NCBI GenBank assembly: GCA_021809185.1
Contig: JAKBAI010000004.1
Location: forward strand, 1 to 64,000
DNA length: 64,000 nt
Source: Planctomycetota bacterium
Lineage (GTDB): Bacteria; Planctomycetota; Planctomycetia; Gemmatales; Gemmataceae
Direction of reading: 5' to 3'
Shown: in pieces, positions 19,084 to 30,171 of the stretch
Layout: each line of letters opens with the position of its first letter
Numbering within the stretch: position 1 is the stretch's first letter
The notes under the pieces: generated by a model
Databases searched by the model: none
Told to the model about the DNA's origin: nothing
The model's input: only the letters and a program-made list of their open reading frames with translations
Translations under genes and position numbers: made by a program

Positions 19084-19413
19084 TTATTCGATGGAGGATT
19101 GCTTTTGTGAAACTTCTTCGACAACATTTTTGGATTCGCTCAAATATCTGGGAGCAATCGCCGTATACTTCCAGCCGAAAAGTTTTTTAATCGCAATCCA
19201 TTCCCCCATGTCGTTCCCCTCGACGCAATGCCCTAGATACTGCAAAATGTAACCAAAGACAATAGCAAAAATTCCCCACCAGGGGGAATCCGAAAAAACA
19301 ATCATGAAATAACCGACCCCTGTTATGGGAATACCAAGGAGATGGATAAAGAAACTAAAAGGATGTTGATGGCGTAACCGCCAGTTTTGCCAAAATGTCC
19401 TAAAAAGCTTCAT
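19084..19413 (-). CDS. Mpo1/DUF962-like small membrane protein
   Basis: The 109-aa protein shows the DUF962/Mpo1-like pattern: RHQHPFSFFIHLLGIPI near the N-terminus (H15, H17, H24), two hydrophobic segments (about 28-42 and 45-60) and LQYLGHCVEGN with H62 at the start of the tail. In yeast Mpo1, such histidines bind iron for alpha-oxidation of 2-hydroxy fatty acids; bacterial members are mostly uncharacterised. Here only three to four of the histidines are visible, so the role is inferred from the family. The gene stands alone, 413 bp downstream of acs on the same strand. Confidence 0.75.
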   Translation of the reverse strand: MKLFRTFWQNWRLRHQHPFSFFIHLLGIPITGVGYFMIVFSDSPWWGIFAIVFGYILQYLGHCVEGNDMGEWIAIKKLFGWKYTAIAPRYLSESKNVVEEVSQKQSSIE

Positions 19414-19826
19414 ATATTTATTGGATACCTCGAAATGAATGGAAGCATGGGAATCTCAAGAGCCATGAAAGATTGAATAGGGTGGGAAAGAAATAATCAC
19501 ATTAGAGTTACAAGTATTATACATAACAAAGTAAGCAAAAAATCGTGGTTAGGTATTGTTGTGAAAATAGGATATTCGAAAATTAGCCCAAAGTTAAATC
19601 TATCATTTCTTCATTATTTCATTCATTATTTCATTCATTATTTCATTCATCAAGGACTTCGCAAGAAGAAAACGGAGATGTTTAGAAACTAAGATCAGCA
19701 AACATCTCCGTGGTTAAAAGAAATGGGGAAGGTAAACCAAGGAAATCAGATAAGATTCGTTGACTAATTGCCAATTTCGAATAGTTGTCGATTTTCTGAG
19801 AAATATCAAAAGAGAGATCGACCAGG
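19414..19826. other. Intergenic with 12-bp repeat
   Basis: This gap lies between acs and the DUF962-like gene. It contains a 12-bp repeat (19609-19650) and otherwise AT-rich sequence with no clear terminator. Confidence 0.45.
19609..19650. repeat. 12-bp tandem repeat, about 3.5 copies
   Basis: The unit ATTCATTATTTC is repeated three times (first copy starts CTTC) plus a half copy, in the acs downstream region. Confidence 0.85.
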
Positions 19827-21779
<1,953 letters not shown>

Positions 21780-22339
21780 GATTGTTTCTTCTATTTTCTT
21801 GACATCATCTAGCTATACAAATCACGGTTTGTTCACTAGATCTGTTCCGGTCTATTTTTACTTTCGAGGTTAATCGACTTCTTCATTCGTTTTACACGTA
21901 GAATTGTTCTTGACAATCACGAAAATAAAAATTGTCTCCGCTTATTCTTAAAGAAATAGAGTTAAAGAAATAGAAAAGTAAAAGAAAAGGTTCTAATCAA
22001 TTATGCGAAGTTCGTTCGATATCCAGGATTGCGATTTCAAAAGCTCTGTCTGAAACTGCATTCAATCAAGTTTGATCGATTAAAAACTGGGAACGCAGTT
22101 TTATGTCTCTTCTACCAGATGAAGAAATGAAGAGAAATTAGGGAGAAAAATTAGGAAGAAAAAAATTAGGAAGAAGTTGAGAAACAGTTGAAAATGCGGT
22201 GCCAAGGGCGATGTTCACTCATTTCGGAATTTAATTTGGTCAAGGCAATCCAGAACATGAACGATTCGTAGCTAGTAGCATAAGATGAAGGTCTTTTGCT
22301 TTAAAGTTTAGCATAAAGCTAGAACTTTGAGCTATAGCT
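21780..22339. other. Intergenic between acs and the beta-CASP gene
   Basis: This 560-bp AT-rich region is upstream of acs. Near its far end is a large hairpin overlapping the stop codon of the MBL gene (22308-22348). Short A-rich duplications (GAAAAATTAGGAAG-like) lie at 22140-22175. Confidence 0.45.
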
Positions 22340-22348
22340 TTAAGCTAA
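22308..22348 (-). terminator. Hairpin overlapping the stop codon of the beta-CASP gene
   Basis: TTAGCATAAAGCTA (22308-22321) pairs with TAGCTTTAAGCTAA (22335-22348) except for one A/A mismatch, leaving a 13-base loop. The stem includes the last codons and the stop of the MBL gene. There is no U-tract on the minus strand, so it may be a 3'-end stabilising hairpin rather than a classical terminator. Confidence 0.55.
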
Positions 22349-23773
22349 GACCATGGCATCTCCTGGTTCTGGAATTTGAACATCGGGAAATCCCATGTTC
22401 TTCAAGACACTGGCCAGCGCCACTGCTTGTGTGCGTTCGCCATGGATAAGCCGAATGTGCTCGATTTTACCAACGAGGGGTTTGAGATAGGCAACGAAAT
22501 CTGCTTGGTCGGCATGGCCGGAAAATCCATCCAGATGAACGACCTCGATCCATTTGTTCCAGGTGCGATTTTGGAAACGAATCGTTGGAGATTTTTCGAG
22601 CAATTTCCTTCCCGTTGTACCAGGAGCCTGATAACTCACCAGGATGACTGTGGAACGCGGATCATCTAAATGCTCTTTAAGATAATGGACAATGCGTCCC
22701 GCGTCACACATTCCAGAGGAAGCAATCACGATTTTCGGATCGGGAGAACGGCTCAAATATTGACTTTCATCAAATTCACGAACATATCGAACCCAATCAT
22801 CAGTAACAAAGGTGTGATCCTGAATAAAACTACTCACGACTTCGGGATTCAATAGATGTTGATGTTTCCGATAGACATGCGCAATTTCCGCAGCGAGGGG
22901 ACTATCGACATAGATAGGAATTTCCGGAATTTGTTTGGTTTCTATCCCTTTTTGGAGATAGTATATCATGATTTGCGTTCTTCCTAAACTAAACGCAGGA
23001 ATAAATACTTTTCCGCCTCGTTCGATGGTTTTACGAACGGTTTCATATAGCTTTTGAACGGTGTTGTGGATCGATTCGTGGATTTGATTCCCGTAAGTGC
23101 TTTCACAGACCAAAAGTTGGGAGGGGGGGATAGGGGCGGTGGGCCGCAGTAATGGTAATTCCCTTCGTCCCAGATCGCCGGTAAAGGTCAAAGTATTTAT
23201 TTTTTCGGGGGTGCGAAATCGCAATTCTACCATCCCAGAACCCAGAATATGCCCCGCTTCGATAAATTGGAATTCGGTTGAATTCGTCAAGGAGGTCATG
23301 ACGTGAAAATCAAGCGAAACACACTGTTCAAGCACCTTGAAAACATCTCGGCGTGTGTATAGGGGTTGTAGGGGAGGGGTTCCTTGTGCCCGAGTTGAAT
23401 TTAGTTCTTCGGTATCTTCTTCCTGGATTTTGGCCGAATCTACCAACATGATAGCTAATAGATCTTTTGTTGCCGGGGTACAGTAGATCGGACCACGATA
23501 ACCACGGTTGATTAGTGTTGGAAGATTGCCACAATGATCGATATGGGCATGGCTAATGATCACCGCAGCGATGTTGTGGATATCAAAAGGGAAGGAATCG
23601 TTCCTTTGACGAGCCTCTTTCCGTTTTCCCTGATTTAGACCACAATCAAGTAAAATTTTTCGACCATCTGCTTCCAGCAAATGCATCGAGCCAGTTACCA
23701 TCTGAGTTGCTCCCCAGAAGGTAATGCTATTGGCTTTTAGGGTTGGTTTTTGAACCGAGTTTACTTCATTCAT
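22340..23773 (-). CDS. MBL-fold/beta-CASP/RMMBL RNase-like protein
   Basis: The 477-aa protein has the metallo-beta-lactamase core SHAHIDHCG (H75, H77, D79, H80), a third-motif His in EAGHILGSGM, the bridging Asp in FTGDLGRR, the beta-CASP insertion (FIPAFSLGRTQIMIYYL, VYVDSPLA-like YVDSPLAAEI, IASSGMCDAGRIVHYL) and the C-terminal RMMBL motif FSGHADQ. This is the CPSF-73/KH-less bacterial type, known as RNA endo/exonucleases and thus likely to act in RNA processing. All metal ligands appear intact. AGGA lies a few bases before the start. Confidence 0.93.
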   Translation of the reverse strand: MNEVNSVQKPTLKANSITFWGATQMVTGSMHLLEADGRKILLDCGLNQGKRKEARQRNDSFPFDIHNIAAVIISHAHIDHCGNLPTLINRGYRGPIYCTPATKDLLAIMLVDSAKIQEEDTEELNSTRAQGTPPLQPLYTRRDVFKVLEQCVSLDFHVMTSLTNSTEFQFIEAGHILGSGMVELRFRTPEKINTLTFTGDLGRRELPLLRPTAPIPPSQLLVCESTYGNQIHESIHNTVQKLYETVRKTIERGGKVFIPAFSLGRTQIMIYYLQKGIETKQIPEIPIYVDSPLAAEIAHVYRKHQHLLNPEVVSSFIQDHTFVTDDWVRYVREFDESQYLSRSPDPKIVIASSGMCDAGRIVHYLKEHLDDPRSTVILVSYQAPGTTGRKLLEKSPTIRFQNRTWNKWIEVVHLDGFSGHADQADFVAYLKPLVGKIEHIRLIHGERTQAVALASVLKNMGFPDVQIPEPGDAMVLA

Positions 23774-24697
23774 TTTCCTATTATAAGAACTTTGGTCAAG
23801 TTGGGGAGTAGGAAAATGAATTCGTTAGAGAATTCATTTCTAGTTAATCCTTTTAAACGAATCATTTCGAATAAATCTAATTGAATTGATTAAGTGGAGA
23901 CTTTTTTCTGAAGTATGAATAGAATGATTGTTCTCAAAATTTCTTGATGTAATTTGATTTAGTCAGGGAATTTCCGCAAAATATTAGTTGTATGTTAATT
24001 CAAATATTGGGGAATTGAGTTCGATCCTAATTCAACCAGTCTAAAAATCGGATAAAACGCATTGATTTTTTTTTATAATCTTGCTTTCCTCAATCACTTC
24101 TCTAATATATTTTTAACGGAGGAGAGATGATTCCGCCTAGAATTATACCTCTGTTTATCCTACCCCAATAGAGAATTTCAGAATAGAATTTCAGAATTTT
24201 ATTTCTGGGATTTACAGTAAGTTACAATAAATTGCTAAAAATATCTGGAAAAGTTCAATGATTTTTCAAAATGATTTAGAAAATCGTTAAGCGCTTATTT
24301 AATAGATACCGGTGATATTCTTTAATGAACAAAGACAATCATATTTCAGCTAAAGAAATTCACGGGAGTCTTTAAAGAGATACTTAAAAAGAGCTAATCG
24401 GTTTGCGTATTAGATGCGCAGAAATATGAATGGCCGGTCGATTTCAGATCCGGGTCGCTGCGTATTAGTTTCAAAGTGAATTCGATTTCCTTATCTATTT
24501 TTTAAGGTATTTTTTTAGTAGTTGTTGGTTTTTTGTTTACTGAATTAAATGGGGGCGGGGAAAAGCACCTATCTTGACTTTTCAAAACCTGATCCCACTT
24601 TTCTATGAAATGTAGAATCGCGTATTCGTACCGCTGTATTATCAGTTAGTGCAGATTTAACTTGGGCAATACGAGATCTATTATGGAGATATATTGA
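23774..24697. other. Long intergenic region, no gene recognised
   Basis: This 920-bp stretch lies between divergent genes and must hold both promoters. It is AT-rich with one GC-richer island near 24400-24470, where GCGTATTAG occurs twice (24407 and 24462) around a 45-bp spacer. I cannot assign a function to this island. Confidence 0.45.
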
Positions 24698-26029
24698 ATG
24701 ACAATAAGATTATTGATTCCTAGAAGAATAGTGTTTCCTGGCCTTCTAACGATGCTCCTATCGTTTAGCTTTTGCGGATTTGCTACAGCAGTTTCCCCCC
24801 AATTTGGAACTGCTAGTGAAACGTCGAAGGGGACTCAAAGAGAGAGCCAGGTTGCAAGTCAGCAGGCTAAATCTGATCCGTTGACCTCTGCTCCCAAGAA
24901 AAATGGGACTAAACCGTTAAAGGTCTTTATCCTAGCAGGTCAATCGAACATGCAGGGGCATGCCAATATTTCAACATTGAATTCGATGAAAGACGATCCC
25001 AAAACGGCACCGATTTTAAAAGAGATTCTGAATGACAAAGGGCAACCGCGTGTGTGTGAAAAAGTCTGGATCAGCTCTGTTGGTTGTGCTGGGGATGGCT
25101 GGTCGCAAGTGATTGAACAGAAAGGGAAATTGGGAGCAGGATTCGGTGCTTCGCCACAAAAAATTGGCCCAGAATATACATTTGGAATTTACATGGAAAA
25201 GATGTTGAACGAGCCAATTTTAATCATCAAGACTTCGTGGGGGGGTAGAAATTTACATACCGATTTTCGTCCTCCCAGTGCGGGTCCAAAGACCTTCAAT
25301 GAGTATACTCTCAGCCAGTGGAAAAAGCGTAAAATCGATGAAAAAGAGGAAATGGCTAAGATCAATAAAAACGTTGGTGTTTTCTATCGTCATATGATCG
25401 AGCATGTTAAAAAAGTCCTTGCCGATATTAAGCGAGTGGTACCCGATTATGACCCTGCTCAGGGCTATGAATTAGCAGGTTTTGCCTGGTTCCAAGGCTT
25501 TAACGATATTATCGATGACTGGACTTATCATGATCGAATGAAACCAGGAGGGTACGACCTTTATGCCGATCTATTCGCCCATTTTATCCGGGATGTCCGC
25601 AAAGATCTCAATGCCCCAAAGATGCCTTTTGTTATTGGTGTCATGGGGATTGGTGGAATTAAAGAGGGAAAGAAACCTCCTCATCTCTATTTCCGTGCCG
25701 CCCAAGCTGCACCCGCTTTGTTACCTGAATTCAAAGGGAATGTTTTTATTGTCAAAACAGAACTGTTCTGGGACGATGAGTTGGATCAGCTCAAAGAAAA
25801 ACGGGATGCTTTGAATCGCAAAATCGATCAGAACGCAAAGAAGAACAAAATCAGCAACCAAGAGAGAGAAAAGCTGTTCAAACAAGCTCTTGCAGAACAG
25901 TTTACTCCAACAGAACTAAAGAAACTAGAAGGGGCTTCGAATGGCGGATACCATTATCTCGGAGCTGCCAAGATTCTCGCCCCTATTGGTAAAGCCTTTG
26001 CAGAGGCCCTTGTCCCTACTAAAAAATAG
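24698..26029 (+). CDS. Secreted sialate O-acetylesterase-like SGNH esterase (first copy)
   Basis: The 443-aa protein has a signal peptide (about 1-32), a low-complexity Ser/Gln/Thr spacer, and a SASA (carbohydrate esterase family 6-like) domain from about 73. The nucleophile block FILAGQSNMQGH has S83; the central SWGGRNL and the block GFAWFQGFND follow; the catalytic His lies in GGYHYLG near the C-terminus. Such enzymes remove acetyl groups from carbohydrates outside the cytoplasm. A charged helical insertion with many Lys/Glu (about 355-410) precedes the His block. GGAG ten bases upstream supports the start. It heads a cluster of three secreted proteins. Confidence 0.88.
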   Translation: MTIRLLIPRRIVFPGLLTMLLSFSFCGFATAVSPQFGTASETSKGTQRESQVASQQAKSDPLTSAPKKNGTKPLKVFILAGQSNMQGHANISTLNSMKDDPKTAPILKEILNDKGQPRVCEKVWISSVGCAGDGWSQVIEQKGKLGAGFGASPQKIGPEYTFGIYMEKMLNEPILIIKTSWGGRNLHTDFRPPSAGPKTFNEYTLSQWKKRKIDEKEEMAKINKNVGVFYRHMIEHVKKVLADIKRVVPDYDPAQGYELAGFAWFQGFNDIIDDWTYHDRMKPGGYDLYADLFAHFIRDVRKDLNAPKMPFVIGVMGIGGIKEGKKPPHLYFRAAQAAPALLPEFKGNVFIVKTELFWDDELDQLKEKRDALNRKIDQNAKKNKISNQEREKLFKQALAEQFTPTELKKLEGASNGGYHYLGAAKILAPIGKAFAEALVPTKK

Positions 26030-26159
26030 ACCCACAAAAAATAGGGGCAAAGTCGATTGTTAGAAATGTCGATCGACCTGGCAAAGCCTATGCGGATCTC
26101 TTTTTTTGCCAATCGGTAAGAAAACTGGTCATTGCAGAATCGCATTGCTAGGTTCTTCG

Positions 26160-26227
26160 TTCTGTATAATCCTTTGTTCTGTATAATCCTTTGTTCTGGA
26201 TAATCCTTTGTTCTGTATAATCCTTAT
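26160..26227. repeat. 17-bp tandem repeat, four copies
   Basis: The unit TTCTGTATAATCCTTTG is repeated four times; the third has GG in place of GT and the last diverges at the end. Each copy contains TATAAT-like TATAATCC, so the array could supply several -10-like boxes ahead of the next gene, though this is only an inference. Confidence 0.9.
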
Positions 26228-26267
26228 CAGCTTAGTCATCGTTAGCTAAATTACCTGGAGTGCATGT

Positions 26268-27959
26268 TTGATCATGAGAATTAGTTTATCTTTCATGTGG
26301 ATAGTCGTTTGGGCAATCACGTTGTCATCCTCACTTTGCCTTGCGCAGGATCGATCTGAGCAGAATAAAGCGAAAAAGGAACCAGGAAAAATCGTCAATC
26401 GATCGAACGGATTACATGGCTATATTAGTTTTAATCATGAGCCAGTACCTAAGAAAGGGGATTATACCACGGGGATGGGTTTCTATGCAGCGGTTTGGTC
26501 TCTGATTGATCAACCGCTTGCGAACTTTCAGATCGGTTTACCGAGTGCTTGGATCCAACCCGATAACTCGGATAACAAAGATCGTCCTTTAGCGCCCGAA
26601 GGAACACTCGCAAGGACTTGGAAGCCCCGTGGACCCACTTTTAGTAGTGTATTTCAAACTGTGGAAGGGGGACTTGGGTATTGGGCAGGAAATCATTTTC
26701 GCTATGGTCCTCCCAAATTTAGTATGAACGCTACCCCTCAATGTTACGATTATGAAGTAGGTTCCCCAGGGTGGTCTTTTTTCTATGACAATAAAGCTCT
26801 ACCGGACAATCGGCTTGGCATTGCTCAATTAAGTAATCGCTTACTGATACCCCCTGATGCTTTGCCCTTTAAGGGCCACCCGAAAGGGGAGTTTCTTGGT
26901 TATACCTGGATGGCTCTCCCGTTTACAGATTCTACCACGGGAGATCCTACCAAGGGAGATCCCCCAACAGGTGATCAGAGTTGGACGTGCTTTTTGAGTG
27001 CAGAAAATTTCAAAGGTCCAATCGCCTATTATATTCCAGAAACCTGGAGCAAAATAGGTAAACTTTTCAATTACCCTTTTATCTACGGGCGCGGGCTCGA
27101 TGCCCGCCCTGCACGAATGGATGGTGGGGCGATGGAGATAAATACCGTTCCTTGTTTCGAAGCCTATGATAAAAAGGGGGTTCTTTATTCAAAATTGCCG
27201 AAATTGCAATTTCCTGTCGATGAACAGGGGCGAGCCTATTTGGTTCAGGATGTTACCTATTATTCCAAAAAATCTCTCTACGATTCTTTTAAATCTTGGC
27301 GAGATGGAAAAGGGAATTGTTCAGGAATATTTGATAAAAAAGGGAGCTGGCAACCTAAATTAAGCACACGCACCACTAAATATGATCAGGTAAAACAGGA
27401 TCTGAAGGATGTTGAAAAAGCCTTTAATACTCGAATTTTTGACGGGAATGTTTGGGGATTGCAGTGGTCGAAAACCGATATCGCTTCCCAGGGAGAATTC
27501 CCGCAATATTATAAACAAATCGGGAACAAAAGATTTGCTATCCCCGCATCGGAAGTACCAGTGGAAACAGGTTTGCATAAGCAGGAATTTTTACTTGCCA
27601 AGCCTGGTGAAACGTATACATCTCCAAACAAGGGAGCATGGACCAACCCTGGTGCCAAGATTGGCCCATTCACTGTCGAGTTAGTGGATGGTTCGGTGGT
27701 CACCTATTCCTGGTACCGATTTGTGGATCAGCCCGCGTTCCAGCAGTATCATTGGGATGAGGCAAAAAAGGCCAAACTCCAAGCATTTATCGAGAAAATT
27801 CATGCCAATTGGCCAATCGATCGGGAATATATGCCCCCGCCTACGCACGGGAAATTGGTTTCCCTCGATCCTGCTCTGATGGTGACACCGCCAAAAGGTT
27901 TAGAAGTAGGGTATGTGCCGATTGTTATCAAACAATCTGCTCGGAAAAAGTCTCGATAA
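26268..27959 (+). CDS. Secreted protein of unknown function between two SGNH esterases
   Basis: The 563-aa protein carries a signal peptide (MIMRISLSFMWIVVWAITLS..., cleavage near LAQD). The mature part is rich in Trp, Tyr, Pro and Gly, with segments such as GLHGYISFNHEPVPKKG, GGLGYWAGNHFRYGPP, YTWMALPFTD and KGPIAYYIPETWSK, which resemble beta-sandwich or polysaccharide-active proteins, but I recognise no family. The segment at about 322-337 (PVDEQGRAYLVQDVTYY) suggests a further beta domain. Its place between two SASA esterases suggests that it acts on, or binds, the same polysaccharide. The start may be TTG at 26268 (GGAG ten bases upstream) or ATG at 26274. A perfect 11-bp stem hairpin follows. 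Confidence 0.75.
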   Translation: MIMRISLSFMWIVVWAITLSSSLCLAQDRSEQNKAKKEPGKIVNRSNGLHGYISFNHEPVPKKGDYTTGMGFYAAVWSLIDQPLANFQIGLPSAWIQPDNSDNKDRPLAPEGTLARTWKPRGPTFSSVFQTVEGGLGYWAGNHFRYGPPKFSMNATPQCYDYEVGSPGWSFFYDNKALPDNRLGIAQLSNRLLIPPDALPFKGHPKGEFLGYTWMALPFTDSTTGDPTKGDPPTGDQSWTCFLSAENFKGPIAYYIPETWSKIGKLFNYPFIYGRGLDARPARMDGGAMEINTVPCFEAYDKKGVLYSKLPKLQFPVDEQGRAYLVQDVTYYSKKSLYDSFKSWRDGKGNCSGIFDKKGSWQPKLSTRTTKYDQVKQDLKDVEKAFNTRIFDGNVWGLQWSKTDIASQGEFPQYYKQIGNKRFAIPASEVPVETGLHKQEFLLAKPGETYTSPNKGAWTNPGAKIGPFTVELVDGSVVTYSWYRFVDQPAFQQYHWDEAKKAKLQAFIEKIHANWPIDREYMPPPTHGKLVSLDPALMVTPPKGLEVGYVPIVIKQSARKKSR

Positions 27960-27978
27960 AACGGTTTGAATCGTATCA

Positions 27979-28007
27979 CGATATCGATTTTCTTTGAATC
28001 GATATCG
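27979..28007 (+). terminator. Perfect 11-bp hairpin after the unknown secreted gene
   Basis: CGATATCGATT pairs with AATCGATATCG around a seven-base loop, followed by ACTTTTATT. It lies 20 bp after the stop codon and fits a terminator, or a transcript-stabilising hairpin inside the three-gene cluster. Confidence 0.7.
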
Positions 28008-28087
28008 ACTTTTATTATGGAACTATTTGCTTTTCTAAACGACTAATCATCTGTCAACTATTTCCGCTTGAATAACAGGAGTCAAAA

Positions 28088-29167
28088 ATGTCTTTGTTTC
28101 GAATGTTTCGTGGTGTTCCTATCTGGACACTGATCGTATTTCTCCCCTTTACTAATTCGCTTTCAGCTCAGAAGATTCCCGATGTTTCTTTGAAACCGGA
28201 CGATAAACCAGGAGCGGCAAACAAACCGATCAAAGTATTTATATTGATGGGCCAATCCAATATGGTTGGTATGGGGGATATCAATCCAGAAACTACCAAA
28301 GGAACTCTCACTTATCTCACCAAAAAAGAAAATAAATACCCGTGGTTGCTCGATAAAGATGGAAAATGGACCGAACGAAAAGATGTCTATTATTATGATG
28401 CGCGAGTAAAGAAAGGATCTTTTCTTAGTCCACTATCGAATAATGGTAAATCGGTAGGGCCGGAGTTAGGTTTTGGATATGTGATGGGCCATTTGCTCGA
28501 TGAACCGGTCTTAGTTCTGAAATCGTGCATTGGAAATCGGAGTTTAGGATGGGATCTTTTACCTCCAGGAAGCAAATCTTATGAATTTGAGGGGCGTACC
28601 TATGCCGGTTATAAAGATACTCCCGATTCCTGGATAGAAGGACAACCTAAAAAAGTGGTCAAATGGTATGCTGGGAAACAGTACGATGATGATATGACCA
28701 ATGCCAAAGAGGCTCTGAAAAACATCGCGAAGTGGTATCCCCATTACAACAATCAAGGATATGAGATTACAGGATTTGTCTGGTGGCAAGGGCATAAAGA
28801 TACGGGCAGTAAAGCGCATGCCAGCAAATACGAAGAAAATATGGAACGCTTGATTTTAAGTTTGCGAAAAGATTATAATGCCCCGGATGCCAAATTTGTG
28901 CTTGCTACGATCGGTTTTGGTGGCATGAAAATGAATGGGAATACGTTGACCGTGGCGAATGCGCAGCTCGGCGTTGGAGATCCGAAAAAGCATCCGAAAC
29001 TGGCAGGGAATGTTAAAGTAATCGAAAGCCGAGATTTGTGGAGAGAAACCGATCAGTCCCCAAAAAATCAAGGTTATCATTACAATCGAAATGCAGAGAC
29101 CTATACCGAAGTCGGTCTACGACTCGGTTGGGCTATGGCAGATCTTCTCAAGCTGGAAAAAAAGTAA
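28088..29167 (+). CDS. Secreted sialate O-acetylesterase-like SGNH esterase (second copy)
   Basis: The 359-aa protein has a signal peptide (about 1-27) and a SASA-type domain: FILMGQSNMVG with S57, LKSCIGNRSLGWD, the block GFVWWQGHKDTGS and the catalytic His in QGYHYNRNAETY. It is shorter than the first copy, because it lacks the Lys/Glu-rich insertion, and differs enough in sequence to suggest a different substrate. AGGAG lies six bases upstream. It likely shares a polysaccharide-processing role with the two preceding secreted proteins. Confidence 0.88.
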   Translation: MSLFRMFRGVPIWTLIVFLPFTNSLSAQKIPDVSLKPDDKPGAANKPIKVFILMGQSNMVGMGDINPETTKGTLTYLTKKENKYPWLLDKDGKWTERKDVYYYDARVKKGSFLSPLSNNGKSVGPELGFGYVMGHLLDEPVLVLKSCIGNRSLGWDLLPPGSKSYEFEGRTYAGYKDTPDSWIEGQPKKVVKWYAGKQYDDDMTNAKEALKNIAKWYPHYNNQGYEITGFVWWQGHKDTGSKAHASKYEENMERLILSLRKDYNAPDAKFVLATIGFGGMKMNGNTLTVANAQLGVGDPKKHPKLAGNVKVIESRDLWRETDQSPKNQGYHYNRNAETYTEVGLRLGWAMADLLKLEKK

Positions 29168-29206
29168 TTCGGTTTCATTGAGAATCTGTATCTCATTTTT
29201 CAAATA

Positions 29207-29228
29207 GGACAGGTATTCTTGCCTGTCC
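29207..29228 (+). terminator. GGACAGG/CCTGTCC hairpin
   Basis: A seven-bp stem with an eight-base loop lies 40 bp after the second SASA gene, preceded by CAAATA and followed by ATTCAATTTTC. The same TAGGACAG core is found at two other gene ends (55965 and 62416). Confidence 0.6.
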
Positions 29229-29337
29229 ATTCAATTTTCTTGGTACAAACATTTCCATCAAAAATAATCATCAAGAACGTATGGTAAATCTTTTCAAAAG
29301 ACGGTCAAAGTCTTCGAGCCTTGCTGGGTCAAGGGGG

Positions 29338-29369
29338 AATAGAGAGATTATTCTCTCTATTGGTTTTTC
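29338..29369 (+). terminator. Perfect 10-bp hairpin plus U-tract
   Basis: AATAGAGAGA pairs with TCTCTCTATT around the loop TTAT, followed by GGTTTTTC. It looks like a second, stronger terminator for the secreted-protein cluster, or the end of an unannotated short RNA. Confidence 0.65.
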
Positions 29370-29647
29370 AATGAGAATTACCGGGTAGTATCGGTAACAA
29401 TTAAATCTATTGCACCAGGAATCTTCATTATACGTAGCTCAAATTTGATCGATGAACTAGCCCGAGATATTAGCAAGAGGAAGATCGGGATGGATTCGAG
29501 TGACCATAACAGGCCTATCGAATTCAACTATAAAAAACTATGAGAAGAATGCTAAGATGACAGTTTTTCGGAGGATTCGCTTGTCGATCGCTGAAGTAAA
29601 TATGTGATAGCAGGAAAGAGATCATGAAAATTTTTTTTAATGAACCA

Positions 29648-29676
29648 TTGCGATTCATGAGTACTCTTTATAAGAT
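29648..29676 (+). promoter_or_regulatory. Probable promoter of tRNA-Arg
   Basis: TTGCGA at 29648-29653 and TAAGAT at 29671-29676 are separated by 17 bp, so transcription would start just before the tRNA at 29693. Confidence 0.4.
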
Positions 29677-29692
29677 AATAGAGTGAATGAAT

Positions 29693-29766
<74 letters not shown>

Positions 29767-30171
29767 CTTTTACTTAATTTCTCTCTATCCCCTTTAATAT
29801 TAATTTTACTTATTTCATTTGGTTTTCGGATAAATTTTACTTTTGTGGTCGGTTTTAGTCTCTTTTTAATTCAAGATTGTGTAGAAATTCTCCATTTTTA
29901 TTACCAAAATGATTAACGGATCCAAACACCCCAAAGTCTAATGTTCTGGCGAATCTCAAAGCGATAAGTGAAAATAGTATCTGCAAATACAGATCATTTC
30001 GAAAGAATAAATATTTTCGTAAAAACTTATTTTTGGTATTCAATTTACTTGGCAAAGATCCAACAGGATTGCTTGGGCCGATCTATTTTGAATCATAATG
30101 AAAAAAGGTTGTAAAAAGGATTTACGAGTGGAAATGAAGATAAATTCGGGCGGTGGTGGTCTCCATTTATA
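29767..30171. other. Intergenic between tRNA-Arg and rph, no gene supported
   Basis: This 405-bp AT-rich gap separates converging transcripts. It holds a minus-strand frame of about 66 codons (29855-30055), which I do not consider real. No clear bidirectional terminator was found. Confidence 0.4.

Larger units (their letters stand above)
29168..29692. other. Intergenic with two hairpins and the tRNA promoter
   Basis: This 525-bp stretch holds a GGACAGG hairpin (29207-29228), a perfect 10-bp hairpin with a U-tract (29338-29361) and, at its end, a plausible promoter for tRNA-Arg. The sequence between the two hairpins is GC-richer and could be part of a 3' UTR. Confidence 0.5.

Noticed and set aside
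29855-30055. 66-codon minus-strand frame between tRNA-Arg and rph
   Set aside because: No ribosome-binding site, no motif, AT-driven residues; could be chance or a remnant that cannot be shown.
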